A model generated the notes under the pieces. It saw only the letters and a program-made list of their open reading frames with translations. It searched no databases and was not told where the DNA came from. A stretch of 29,268 nt of DNA from a virus: IMG/VR virus record IMGVR_UViG_3300025093_001715, positions 1 to 29,268 of that record. One strand, written 5' to 3'. Of the stretch, positions 7,729 through 15,553 are shown in pieces. A program made the position numbers and the translations under genes. Numbering within the stretch: the stretch's first letter is position 1; each line of letters starts with the position of its first letter.

Positions 7729-8234
7729 CAGTTGATGATGCGGCGCAGCTCGGCGCGGCGGTCGACGCCGTCGACGATGAAGGTGCCCGCGATCGTGTCG
7801 ATCTCGAACTCGACCCGGCCGTTGCGGGTCTGTTTGTAGTAGGTGCAGGCCGTCTTGTACTTGGTGCCCGACTTGGCGCCGACCTCGTCCGTACCGGAAT
7901 CGATCTCGGTATGACGGCCGCGCACGACGATCTGGACGTCGTCATAGCGGCCGGTCGCGTCGTTCTGATAGGCGCCGGCGAAGCGCAGCTGGCTGCCATC
8001 GATGTCGGTCGAACCGAATTCCCGGTTCAGTTCGGGCATGTCGCCGCCGTACTCGTGTTCGACCTCGAGGCCTTCCAGCCCCATGTCCAGCTTGACGGTG
8101 CCCAGCATGCCGGCGCCGCGATACTCCTCGGTCTTGATGGCCAGCTTGGGCCGGGTGAACTTGGTCGCCTGGCCGGCGAAGGACTCGGTGGCGTTGAAGA
8201 CGCTCATGTCCTTGAGTTGACGGGGCAGTTGCAT
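7728..8234 (-). CDS. FII: gpFII-like major tail tube protein
   Basis: A 168-residue protein matching the P2 tail tube family: MQLPRQLKDMSVFNATESFAG at the start, LPKLAIKTEEYRGAGM-like and DMGLEGLEVEHEYGG segments, and FEIDTIAGTFIVDGVDRR near the end. Hexamers of this protein stack to make the inner tube. AGGAAC lies 8 nt before the ATG. It follows sheath FI by about 50 bp and its stop overlaps the next small gene. Confidence 0.94.
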   Translation of the reverse strand: MQLPRQLKDMSVFNATESFAGQATKFTRPKLAIKTEEYRGAGMLGTVKLDMGLEGLEVEHEYGGDMPELNREFGSTDIDGSQLRFAGAYQNDATGRYDDVQIVVRGRHTEIDSGTDEVGAKSGTKYKTACTYYKQTRNGRVEFEIDTIAGTFIVDGVDRRAELRRIIN

Positions 8235-8287
8235 GGCGGGTGTTCCTGGAAGGGCGGTTGGAAGGGCTCAGACGCGGCGGGGCGAGA

Positions 8288-9445
8288 TCAGGCGGCGCCG
8301 GCCAGCTCGGCGAAGTCGGCGTAGAATTCGTCCGTGATCTCGGGGGCGATGCCGAGCTCCTCGAGCGGGGCGCACGGGGTGAAGCGGTAGCCGATCCTGA
8401 GCTTGCCGGCGGCCAGCAGCTCGGGCGTATTGCCCTCGGCCAGGAAGGCCTCGAACCCGATCAGACGACCGGCCAACACCTCGCGCCGGCCGAGCGCATT
8501 CAGGCTCTCGATGATGTCGATCGCCAGCGACTGGCGGAGCGGCTGATCGATGTAGGGGAAGACGCCTTCGGCGATGGTGTCGCGCAGCACCTGGTCCGTG
8601 CGGACGGCGCTCTCGAAGGCGTAGCGCGGATCATCGGAGCAGGTGCGGTTGCCCCAGAAGCGGAAGCCGTTGCGCCGGATCAGGCCGGTGACGTCCGCGC
8701 CGTTGATCAGGCCGATCTCGGTGTCGGCCGACTGCAGATCCCAGGTGCGGGGGTTGGTCAGGCCCAGAACGCCGGGGACGGCCACGTTGGAGATCGTCTT
8801 GTGATAGCCGACCGCGCGGTCCAGCCAGGCGCGGGCGCCCACGGCCCGGGCGGTGGCGAAGCTGACCACTTCGGCCTCGGCCAGGGCGTCGAAGGCGTTG
8901 AAGTCGCCATCGATCAGCATCAGCTCGCGCGTCGAATAGGTCTGGCGGTAGGTGTAGACCTCGGCCGGGGTGGCGCCGATGGCGCGGGCATAGGCCATTG
9001 CGCGCAGCTGGGCAGCCACAACGCCCATGGCCGCAGTGACGGCGGCATCGTCGAGCCCGGGCGCGGCCAGGATGCGCGGGCGCACGGCCACGGCCTGCTC
9101 GGCCAGCAGCAGCTTCTGGAGCCCAGCGATCACGTTTGCGGCCTGATCGGCTGCAATATCCTCGGGGTCCGCGCCCTCCCCTTCCTCGACGAGGATGAGG
9201 ACGCCGGTCGAGCGGCCAAAGTCGGCGATGGCGCGAAGGGCCCGGGAGGCGGTACCGGCTTCGCCCGTGGCGGCGATGGTGGCCTCGAGGTCCTGGACCA
9301 GGATCGGGGTGTTGAGGCCGAGGCCGACGGCATCCGGAGCCGTGGCGACAATGCCCCAGACAGACAGCGGATTGACGATCAGGGCAACCGCGCCGAGGGC
9401 AGCGGCAGTAATGGCGACGCCGTGGGTGCGAGGGGTCAGGGCCAT
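8288..9445 (-). CDS. FI: gpFI-like contractile tail sheath protein
   Basis: A 385-residue tail sheath of the P2 FI family. The strongest signatures are SADTEIGLINGADVTGLIRRNGFRFWGNRTCS (written here only as landmarks around residues 245-275: GLINGADVTGLIRRNGFRFW and NRTCSDDP) and GFEAFLAEGNTPELLAAG toward the C-terminus. The sheath polymerises around the tube and contracts to drive it through the envelope. AAGGAA sits 6 nt before the ATG. Only 41 bp separate it from W and there is no 22-bp late element in front, so it is probably expressed by read-through from the V promoter. In P2, FI has its own late promoter. Confidence 0.95.
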   Translation of the reverse strand: MALTPRTHGVAITAAALGAVALIVNPLSVWGIVATAPDAVGLGLNTPILVQDLEATIAATGEAGTASRALRAIADFGRSTGVLILVEEGEGADPEDIAADQAANVIAGLQKLLLAEQAVAVRPRILAAPGLDDAAVTAAMGVVAAQLRAMAYARAIGATPAEVYTYRQTYSTRELMLIDGDFNAFDALAEAEVVSFATARAVGARAWLDRAVGYHKTISNVAVPGVLGLTNPRTWDLQSADTEIGLINGADVTGLIRRNGFRFWGNRTCSDDPRYAFESAVRTDQVLRDTIAEGVFPYIDQPLRQSLAIDIIESLNALGRREVLAGRLIGFEAFLAEGNTPELLAAGKLRIGYRFTPCAPLEELGIAPEITDEFYADFAELAGAA

Positions 9446-9486
9446 GGGGGTTCCTTCAGGTCGGGCAGGAGGCGATCACAGGGCGA

Positions 9487-9852
9487 TCAGGCGGCGGACG
9501 AAGCGGGGCGGAGCGGATAGGCGAAGTCGAAGCCCTCGGGCCGGGGCAGATCCACGCGGCGGCCGAGGATGCGAAGATGAAGCGCGCCCGGGCGTGGCCG
9601 CTCGAGCGTCACCCGCGTCACCTGGACGCGAGGCTCCCACCTGAGGAGCGCCATGGCCGTCGCGGCATAGATGGCGAGACGGGTGCGGGGATTGTCGGGC
9701 TGGTCGACCAGATCCGGCAGGCGTGAGCCATACGGGCGAAGCATCACGCGGCTGCCCTCGGGCGTGGTCAGGATGTCGCCGATCGACTGCTCGAGGTGCG
9801 CGGCGCTGCGGCTGTCCAGGGTGCGGCCAGTGGTTCGGGACATGCCGGTCAT
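9487..9852 (-). CDS. W: gpW/gp25-like baseplate wedge protein
   Basis: A 121-residue baseplate wedge protein of the gpW/gp25 family, related to T4 gp25. Seen are the N-terminal helix AAHLEQSIGDILTTPEGSRV, the core MLRPYGSRLPDLVDQP, then AIYAATAMALLRWEPRV. The ATG at 9852 overlaps the V stop (GTATGA), so V and W are translationally coupled. In P2, W is followed by J; here it is followed by sheath FI, because the V-W pair has been relocated. Confidence 0.93.
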   Translation of the reverse strand: MTGMSRTTGRTLDSRSAAHLEQSIGDILTTPEGSRVMLRPYGSRLPDLVDQPDNPRTRLAIYAATAMALLRWEPRVQVTRVTLERPRPGALHLRILGRRVDLPRPEGFDFAYPLRPASSAA

Positions 9853-10454
9853 ACGGGCGCTCCCGTCTTGCCGGAGATCGTGCCACCGGTGTGGACGTGC
9901 GACTTGAGGCTCTTGGGTGCACCGGGGACGTCGACGACGACGTCTTCGGTAGCGGTCACCTTCTTGTCCACGGTGGCATTGCCGGTGATGGCGGTGTCGC
10001 CGTCGATGGAAACATTGCCGGTGATGGTGGTGTCGCCGATGATGGTGACGCCACCCGGGGCCGTCATGGTCACGCGGCCGGGCGTCTCGACCTGAAGGTG
10101 CTCTTCCTCCGGATCGTAAGAGACCTGGGCACCATCCCGGAAGCGGATGGCATTGGCCTGACCGAGGAACAGCGGCGCGAAGGCAGACGACGGCAGGCCG
10201 TTCAGCACCATGCCCTGCTCGATGTCGCCTTCGGGGGCGATCACCAGGACTTGCTGGCCGACCGTCGGCGGGATCCAGATGGTGGTGTCGCCGACCGGCA
10301 TCAGCCAGTCGATCGGCGGAGTGGTCTGTTCGCCCATTGCCACGACCACCTTGCCCGCCTCGAGGTCGATAGACTGGACGGTGCCGACGCGCAGGAGCGA
10401 CCCGATCAGACGATCGGAGTCGGCGGCCGGGCGTTGGAAAGCGGGGCGGGTCAT
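9849..10454 (-). CDS. V: gpV-like baseplate spike protein
   Basis: A 201-residue membrane-piercing spike. The N-terminal OB-fold part has GSLLRVGTVQSIDLEAGKV and a PTVGQQVLVIAPEGD stretch. It then changes into a beta-helix of TITGN/ISIDGD-like repeats (GDTTITGN, GDTAITGN), and ends with LKSHVHTGGTI, where HVH is the iron-binding apex motif of P2 gpV. I prefer the ATG at 10454 (TRPAFQRP) over one at 10487. The 22-bp late element at 10503-10524 predicts transcription starting around 10458, too late for the longer form. There is no ribosome-binding site, which fits a near-leaderless mRNA. Confidence 0.9.
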   Translation of the reverse strand: MTRPAFQRPAADSDRLIGSLLRVGTVQSIDLEAGKVVVAMGEQTTPPIDWLMPVGDTTIWIPPTVGQQVLVIAPEGDIEQGMVLNGLPSSAFAPLFLGQANAIRFRDGAQVSYDPEEEHLQVETPGRVTMTAPGGVTIIGDTTITGNVSIDGDTAITGNATVDKKVTATEDVVVDVPGAPKSLKSHVHTGGTISGKTGAPV

Positions 10455-10502
10455 AGGTTGCGGACGATGGCGCAGCGCGCGCAACATCGCAGGGGCGTGG
10501 TG

Positions 10503-10524
10503 TTGTCAGCACCGCACGGCACAA
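10503..10524 (-). promoter_or_regulatory. 22-bp late-activator (Ogr-type) element upstream of V
   Basis: One of four perfect copies of a 22-mer with TTGT...ACAA ends. On the V coding strand it reads TTGTGCCG...GCTGACAA. Thirty-two nt downstream (10470-10460) lies CCATCGTCCGC, which matches TTAGCGTCCGC at the same 32-nt distance in front of terminase P. With the activator centre at about -55, transcription would begin near 10458, 4 nt before the V ATG. Confidence 0.75.
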
Positions 10525-10531
10525 AAGGGCG

Positions 10532-11215
10532 TCAGCCGATGGCGGTCAGGCTTTCGTCCAGCTCGGGCCAGCTGATCGTGTGCGGGAAGCCACCCTGCTC
10601 AGGCACGTCGCGCAGGTCCTGAATGTAGCGCAGCACGGCCTGATAGTCCTCGGCCGTCAGCGTCGTGGTGATCCTCAGCGCCAGCTCGTCCCGGTGCCGG
10701 TCGATGATCCAGCGAACCCGGGTGATGCGGCGGGCCCGGTCGGACCTGACCGCCTGGGCCAGCAAAACCTCGTCGGGCTCGAGATCGGGATCATCGGCGC
10801 CAGAGGTGGCCGGGCGCACGTTCCAGACGCCATCCTCGAAGACGGCCTCCTCGTCGAAGCTGAAAGCAGGCGGCGCCACCGTGGTGGCGTTGGCAGGGAT
10901 CAGCCAGTGCTCGGGTCTCACCCGGGCGGCGGCTGCGGAGGCGTCGGCCAGAGCGGCGTCGCGGATCTGCATGGCCTGACCAATGGCGGCGTCCAGGTCC
11001 TGTTCGGCCTGGTCCAGCTGGTCGAGGGTTGTGCGCGGGGCATCGGCAAAATCCGACAGCGCCTGCTGGTATGCGGCCGAATAGGCCTCACGCGCCGCAG
11101 CGGCCAGCGGATCGTGGGCAGCTTGCCGCGCCAGCTCGAGCTCCATGGGATCGGCCTCGGCCATACCGGCGCCGCGATACAGGCCTGTAGCGGGGTCGTA
11201 GTGGTAGATGAGCAT
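10532..11215 (-). CDS. tail fibre assembly chaperone (G position)
   Basis: A 227-residue protein directly downstream of the tail fibre gene. The N-terminus (MLIYHYDPATGLYRGAGMAE) and VFEDGVWNVRPA resemble tail fibre assembly proteins. The C-terminal part has IDRHRDELALRITTTLTAEDY, YIQDLRDVPEQGGFP and ISWPEL, the pattern of phage tail assembly chaperones of the Caudo_TAP type. The middle is a long Ala-rich helix. Such proteins fold or trimerise the distal fibre and are often exchanged together with it. It ends just before the V late element. Confidence 0.8.
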   Translation of the reverse strand: MLIYHYDPATGLYRGAGMAEADPMELELARQAAHDPLAAAAREAYSAAYQQALSDFADAPRTTLDQLDQAEQDLDAAIGQAMQIRDAALADASAAAARVRPEHWLIPANATTVAPPAFSFDEEAVFEDGVWNVRPATSGADDPDLEPDEVLLAQAVRSDRARRITRVRWIIDRHRDELALRITTTLTAEDYQAVLRYIQDLRDVPEQGGFPHTISWPELDESLTAIG

Positions 11216-11223
11216 GGCGCGCC

Positions 11224-13953
11224 TCAGTAAGAGATACAGGCCAGAAGGGCCTCGTTGACCGGGCGGGCTTCGCTGCCGCCCTCATATCCGGTGAAGACCG
11301 TCCGGACGACGCCGCCGGAGTCGGTGTCCTCGACGTAGCCCTCATCCGTTCCGTTTGAGCTGCGGGTCGGGACCGAGTGACGGTGCGACAGGTTCTGGCT
11401 GGCCTGATAGGTGCCGGTGCTCAGAGCACGGCCTGCGTCGAGGCCGCGTCCGTTGTCCAGGCCTCGGAAGAAGACGCCCCGCCAGTCGGGGATCTGGAAG
11501 GTGGTCGCGCCGTCGCCTGCGCCATATCGGGTGCCGATGGCGGCGAACAGACGGGCATAGGTGGTGCGCGACACGACCGCACCATTGGCGACGAGGCAGC
11601 GGTTGCCTGCCGGAACTGCCGCCATGTCGAACAGGTGCAGCTTTCCAGCGGGCCAGACGAGGTCGAGCAGGTCCGTGATCTTGGACGCCGTCAGGTTCGG
11701 GATGCGCGCGACGTCGAAGGTGCCACTGGTCGTCTGACTGGCCGGGATGTTCGGGAGCCGGGCCAGCGGCACGGTGCCCGAGGTGATGTCGGCCCCGGAA
11801 TGGGCGTGCCCGGTATCGGACTTGCCCGCCAGCGCGGCGACGAGGCCGGTGATGGCCGACATTGCCAAGGCCGGGATCCGGGCAGCATCGAAGACGCCGC
11901 TGTTCGTCTGGCTGGCCGGGATGTTCGGGAGCCGAGCCAGCGGCACGGTGCCGGAGGTGATGTCCGTACCCGAGTGAGCGTGCCCGGTGTCCGACTTGCC
12001 TGCCAAGGCGGCGACCAGACCTGTGATAGCCGACATGGCCAGCGCCGGGATCCGGGCAGGATCGAAGACGCCGCTGTTCGTCTGGCTGGCCGGGATGTTC
12101 GGGAGCCGCGCCAGCGGCACGGTGCCGGAGGTGATGTCCGCACCCGAGTGAGCGTGCCCGGTGTCCGACTTGCCTGCCAAGGCGGCGACCAGACCTGTGA
12201 TAGCCGACATGGCCAGCGCCGGGATCCGGGCAGGATCGAAGACGCCGCTGTTCGTCTGGCTGGCCGGGATGTTCGGGAGCCGCGCCAGCGGCACGGTGCC
12301 GGAGGTGATGTCCGCACCCGAGTGAGCGTGCCCGGTGTCCGACTTGCCTGCCAAGGCGGCGACCAGACCTGTGATAGCCGACATGGCCAGCGCCGGGATC
12401 CGGGCAGGATCGAAGACGCCGCTGTTCGTCTGGCTGGCCGGGAGGTTCGGGAGCCGCGCCAGCGGCACCGTGCCCGAGGTGATATCCTCGCCCGCATGGT
12501 TGTGGGCGGCATTTGCCTTTGACGCCGGATCGAAATTGCCACTGTCCCAGAACTTGCGCCAGCCAGACCAGACCCCCGCGAGCGCCCCCCGATGGAATAC
12601 ATCCCCGCTGGACGGGCGCGTATAGCGCTGCTCGATCTGGTCGCCCTGGGCCAGCACCTCGATCATGCCTGCAGCCCCGACCGGGTAGTTGGTTCCGTCC
12701 GTCGCGCCAGCGTCCAGAGGCTGGCGGTAGAAGCCCGGTGTCACACACAGGTTGAGATCAGAGCCCGAGGTGCCGAGCGAGCTGACGAACTGAAGAAGGA
12801 CCGGCTTGCCCGTCACCTGGGCCCAGTCATGCGAGTGCAAGGCGTCGGCCTTGGTGGCCGGGTCGAAATTGCCGGCATGCCAGAGCGGGTTCCCGGCCCA
12901 GGCCGCATAGGTCGAATAGACCCTCAGCGCATTGGTCTCGCTGTGCCCGAGGCTGTTGGAAATGGCCATATAGCCGAAGGAGGGCCCGGTCGAACCGCCC
13001 TGGCTGCCGAAGTGGAAGCGGGCACTCTCGTTCGTACCCGCCCCGATACTGAAAGTTCGAACCCAACCACCCGGCCCGGCCGCGCCCTGCGCGGCCGACA
13101 TGCTGAGGCCCGTGGTGATTGTCTCGAGGAAAGTCGAGGTGCCTGAAACTTTGGGGAGATAGCCCGCGAGGGCTGTGGCCAGTCCGGTGATCTTGGCCAT
13201 AGCCAGATCGGGGATCCGCAAGACGTTGAAGACGCCGGTCGTGACATGGCCAGCATCATGATTGTGTGCCGTGTCCGCCTTACCCGCCAGAGCCGTCGCC
13301 AGACCCGTGATCTTGGCCATGGCCAGGTCAGGGATCCGCAGGACGTTGAAGACGCCGGTCGTGACGTGGCCCGCATCATGGTTGTGGGCGGCGTCGGCCT
13401 TGGTCCCAAGCAGGGAGGTGAGCAACACCTTGAGCCGGGACGGGACGACTGCGACATCGGAGCGGATGCCCGCGTCCGTCTCGGACTGATCAGCGAGTTC
13501 GACCACGCCCGGGCGGTCGACCGTCGCCGGCGGATTGATGAAGTCGGTGTTGCCGAATTCGATCATAGCCGTGGTCAGGCTGGCGAGGACGACGTCAACC
13601 GCCAGCAGCATCATGGAGGCTGCGGACTTCTGGACGATCGGCGCCGCTTGTCCGTAGACGGCAAACAGGGTGCCATCCGAGAGGATCAGGCCGAAGCCGC
13701 GTAGATTGTAGACCTGGGTGGATTCATCCCGGATCGTCAGGTGCAGGGTGTCATCCGCGACGACATCGCCAGCGAAGGTGCCAAGCCGCTTGAGCTCGCT
13801 GGGGAGTGCAGTCATGGCGGCAAAGTCGGAGCCAGTCAGATTGGCCGAGGTCAGGGCCACCTGGCTGATCGTCAGCGCGGTGGTGCCCATGTTCTGGGCA
13901 TTGATCAGGGCGGCGCGCCCGGCATTGGTGATGGTGATCGGCAATCCGGGCAT
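11224..13953 (-). CDS. H: gpH-like tail fibre protein
   Basis: A 909-residue receptor-binding fibre. The N-terminal 160 residues (ITITNAGRAALINAQNMGTTAL ... PPATVDRPGVVELAD) are the P2-type attachment domain. The shaft is made of tandem repeats carrying H-x-H motifs (AHNHD, LHSHD, GHAHSG), which in other fibres bind metal ions on the trimer axis. The C-terminus has a tail-collar domain (YGAGDGATTFQIPDWRGVFF) and ends in RPVNEALLACISY. The start overlaps the I stop (TGATG). The shaft contains 174-bp and 120-bp DNA repeats, listed separately. The collar type of C-terminus suggests a fibre whose host range could change by exchange at this end. Confidence 0.93.
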   Translation of the reverse strand: MPGLPITITNAGRAALINAQNMGTTALTISQVALTSANLTGSDFAAMTALPSELKRLGTFAGDVVADDTLHLTIRDESTQVYNLRGFGLILSDGTLFAVYGQAAPIVQKSAASMMLLAVDVVLASLTTAMIEFGNTDFINPPATVDRPGVVELADQSETDAGIRSDVAVVPSRLKVLLTSLLGTKADAAHNHDAGHVTTGVFNVLRIPDLAMAKITGLATALAGKADTAHNHDAGHVTTGVFNVLRIPDLAMAKITGLATALAGYLPKVSGTSTFLETITTGLSMSAAQGAAGPGGWVRTFSIGAGTNESARFHFGSQGGSTGPSFGYMAISNSLGHSETNALRVYSTYAAWAGNPLWHAGNFDPATKADALHSHDWAQVTGKPVLLQFVSSLGTSGSDLNLCVTPGFYRQPLDAGATDGTNYPVGAAGMIEVLAQGDQIEQRYTRPSSGDVFHRGALAGVWSGWRKFWDSGNFDPASKANAAHNHAGEDITSGTVPLARLPNLPASQTNSGVFDPARIPALAMSAITGLVAALAGKSDTGHAHSGADITSGTVPLARLPNIPASQTNSGVFDPARIPALAMSAITGLVAALAGKSDTGHAHSGADITSGTVPLARLPNIPASQTNSGVFDPARIPALAMSAITGLVAALAGKSDTGHAHSGTDITSGTVPLARLPNIPASQTNSGVFDAARIPALAMSAITGLVAALAGKSDTGHAHSGADITSGTVPLARLPNIPASQTTSGTFDVARIPNLTASKITDLLDLVWPAGKLHLFDMAAVPAGNRCLVANGAVVSRTTYARLFAAIGTRYGAGDGATTFQIPDWRGVFFRGLDNGRGLDAGRALSTGTYQASQNLSHRHSVPTRSSNGTDEGYVEDTDSGGVVRTVFTGYEGGSEARPVNEALLACISY
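11986..12442 (-). repeat. 174-bp tandem direct repeat in the tail fibre gene
   Basis: A 174-bp unit (58 codons; motif SDTGHAHSGADITSGTVPLA) starts at 11986, 12160 and 12334. The first two units appear base-for-base identical. The third is identical to them for about 110 bp, until the first mismatch near 12443. More diverged copies continue on both sides (about 11700-11985 and 12443-12510). The length is a multiple of three, so gain or loss keeps the frame. Confidence 0.92.
13189..13410 (-). repeat. 120-bp tandem direct repeat in the proximal fibre shaft
   Basis: Two copies of a 120-bp unit (40 codons; GHVTTGVFNVLRIPDLAMAK in both). The shared landmark ATCTTGGCCAT occurs at 13190 and 13310 on the plus strand. 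The copies are roughly 90 percent identical by eye. They are related in pattern (K-x-D-x-x-H-x-H and AxxxITGLxxALA) to the 174-bp repeats further along. Confidence 0.88.
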
Positions 13954-14513
13954 CAGGCGGCCTCAAGCTGCAGGCGGACAAAGTCGGCGGCGCGCACGGC
14001 GGCGGCGAGGCCGAGACCGCCCTGGGCCGCGAGGCCCTGGGTGAAGGTGAAATGGGCGCGCACTGGCTTGGTCCGGGCGACCTCGTCGATGACCTCCTCG
14101 ACGAACCGGGCCGTGGCCGGCTGGCCGCCCTCCCCGTTCAGGGTCAGCACCAGGTCGAAGGTGTAGGGGTCGCCCGGAGGGTCCTGTTGCCACCATTCCC
14201 GCAGGGCGATCTGACCGCCGAATGCCGCGACGACCTGGCGGACTGAGCCGGCCGTGCCCTTCTTGCGCTGGATCTCGATGGCGGCCGCAACCACGTTGCG
14301 CTTGACGCCTTCCGGCCAGGTCGGATTCCAGCTGTCGATCGACAGCGCATAGGCCAGCCAGGGCAGGAGCTCGATCGGGCAGGTGTCGGGTCGCCAGAGA
14401 TCCCGGAGCGGAACCGGCACGGCATCAAGGCGGCGCGTCAGACGCTCCACCGCGAGCTCGAGCGCAGTGGAGTTCTCGGGTGCCAAGCACTGGCTGTCGC
14501 GGACCAGGGGCAT
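13953..14513 (-). CDS. I: gpI-like baseplate/tail protein
   Basis: A 186-residue P2 gpI family protein, a baseplate wedge component that connects the wedge to the tail fibres. Diagnostic parts are DLWRPDTCPIELLPWLAYAL and SIDSWNPTWPEGVKR, then EIQRKKGTAGSVRQVVAAFG, all conserved in the family. The stop overlaps the fibre start (TGATG), and the start lies right behind J. Confidence 0.94.
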   Translation of the reverse strand: MPLVRDSQCLAPENSTALELAVERLTRRLDAVPVPLRDLWRPDTCPIELLPWLAYALSIDSWNPTWPEGVKRNVVAAAIEIQRKKGTAGSVRQVVAAFGGQIALREWWQQDPPGDPYTFDLVLTLNGEGGQPATARFVEEVIDEVARTKPVRAHFTFTQGLAAQGGLGLAAAVRAADFVRLQLEAA

Positions 14514-14515
14514 GG

Positions 14516-15457
14516 CTATTCCCCGAGGCCGGCGTGGGTGACGTCGATCGACGTGCAGCGGGCCGCCTGGGTACGGGTAACAACGACATTGGCCGCGGGA
14601 GAAATCAGGTCGACGTCCTGGACGCCCTCGGGGGAAAGAGCGGCGATGATCCCGGATCGAGTGACGTCGCGGCCGAGCCGGAAGCAGGCAGCCAGATAGG
14701 CATCGAGACGGGCCAGCGCTTCCGACACCACGACCGAGGCGTCCGGCCCCGCGAAGGTGGTCAGGGTGGCTTCGACCCCGAACGTCAGCACCTGGGCTGC
14801 GGCAACGGTCACCTGATCGGTCAGGGGGCGGACGTCCTCGGCCGAGACATAGGCCTCGACCGTGTCGAGCAGGGCCTGATCCGGCACACCATTGCCGAGG
14901 CGGGACAGGACCGTGACCAGCACCTCACCGGGCGACGGGCTGGTGGCGCTGGCGTCCAGGACATCACCGGACGCGTCGAGAGCCTTGGACACATAGGCGC
15001 CCTCGGGCCCGGCCACGGAATAGGCCTCAGGCGCCAGCAGCGCGCGCCGGCGCAAGGCATCGTCGTCTTCCATGACGGCCGGGACGAGGCCGTCGCCGGA
15101 CGCCGGCACAATGACCAGACGCTCCACGCCGAGCAGGGCGACCAGGTGGTCGAGGTCGGACCCCACGGCATAGGCGATCGTGACGGCCCGGGCAGCATCG
15201 TTGACCCGCTGGCGCAGGCCCAGCTCGCGATAGGCGAAGATCTGGATGATTTTGACGAGCGGCTCGGACGGCAGGGCCAGCACCTGGGCCATCGCGGCGC
15301 CCGCCTCCGGGCTGTCCTCGGCCATGGCGTCGATCAGCAGCTGCCTGGCCTCGGCCACGATGGCGTCGAAGGACAGGGCCTCGACGACTTTCGGGAAGGG
15401 CAGCTTGGACAGGTTGACGGCAGTCGAGCCGCTGGCCTGGCCGGCGAGGACGGACAC
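14516..15457 (-). CDS. J: gpJ-like baseplate wedge protein
   Basis: A 313-residue baseplate J family protein that forms the wedge ring and triggers sheath contraction. Recognisable are the early VNLSKLPFPKVVEALSFDAI segment, LRQRVNDAARAVTIAYAVGSDLD, LRRRALLAPEAYSVAGPEGAY and the C-terminal EGVQDVDLISP. The start is GTG at 15457, preceded by GAGG about 9 nt upstream. It is the first gene after a 22-bp late element (15531-15552), so J-I-H-G should be a late operon of its own. Confidence 0.94.
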   Translation of the reverse strand: MSVLAGQASGSTAVNLSKLPFPKVVEALSFDAIVAEARQLLIDAMAEDSPEAGAAMAQVLALPSEPLVKIIQIFAYRELGLRQRVNDAARAVTIAYAVGSDLDHLVALLGVERLVIVPASGDGLVPAVMEDDDALRRRALLAPEAYSVAGPEGAYVSKALDASGDVLDASATSPSPGEVLVTVLSRLGNGVPDQALLDTVEAYVSAEDVRPLTDQVTVAAAQVLTFGVEATLTTFAGPDASVVVSEALARLDAYLAACFRLGRDVTRSGIIAALSPEGVQDVDLISPAANVVVTRTQAARCTSIDVTHAGLGE

Positions 15458-15530
15458 GGACGGAAACCTCTAGGTCACAAGCGGGCCTCCGTTGTCACCG
15501 CCCGAGCGTCTCGCTGGCGACCGAGGGCTG

Positions 15531-15552
15531 TTGTGCCGTGCGGTGCTGACAA
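15531..15552 (-). promoter_or_regulatory. 22-bp late-activator (Ogr-type) element upstream of J
   Basis: A perfect copy of the 22-mer. On the J coding strand it is in the inverse orientation (TTGTCAGC...CGGCACAA) to that at V. After a 31-nt spacer the coding strand has GGTGAC (15499-15494), similar to GGTGAT in front of O and TGTGAT in front of the methyltransferase gene. Predicted transcription starts near 15486, giving a leader of about 30 nt before the GTG. It begins one base after the stop of the preceding accessory gene. Confidence 0.75.
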
Positions 15553-15553
15553 A

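Noticed and set aside
8240-9520. A 426-codon plus-strand frame opposite the sheath gene
   Set aside because: Shadow of the sheath; composition is typical of a reverse-complement frame and it has no homology I recognise.
9487-10524. A 345-codon frame covering V and W
   Set aside because: Only its last 121 codons are real (W); the upstream part is an out-of-frame reading of V starting inside the late element.
11700-12510. A CRISPR array
   Set aside because: The repeats are 174 bp, contiguous, in frame and coding; there are no short repeats with unique spacers.
11342-12748. Long alternative frames with internal repeats over the tail fibre
   Set aside because: They repeat only because the 174-bp DNA unit is a multiple of three; the fibre frame alone carries fibre and collar motifs.
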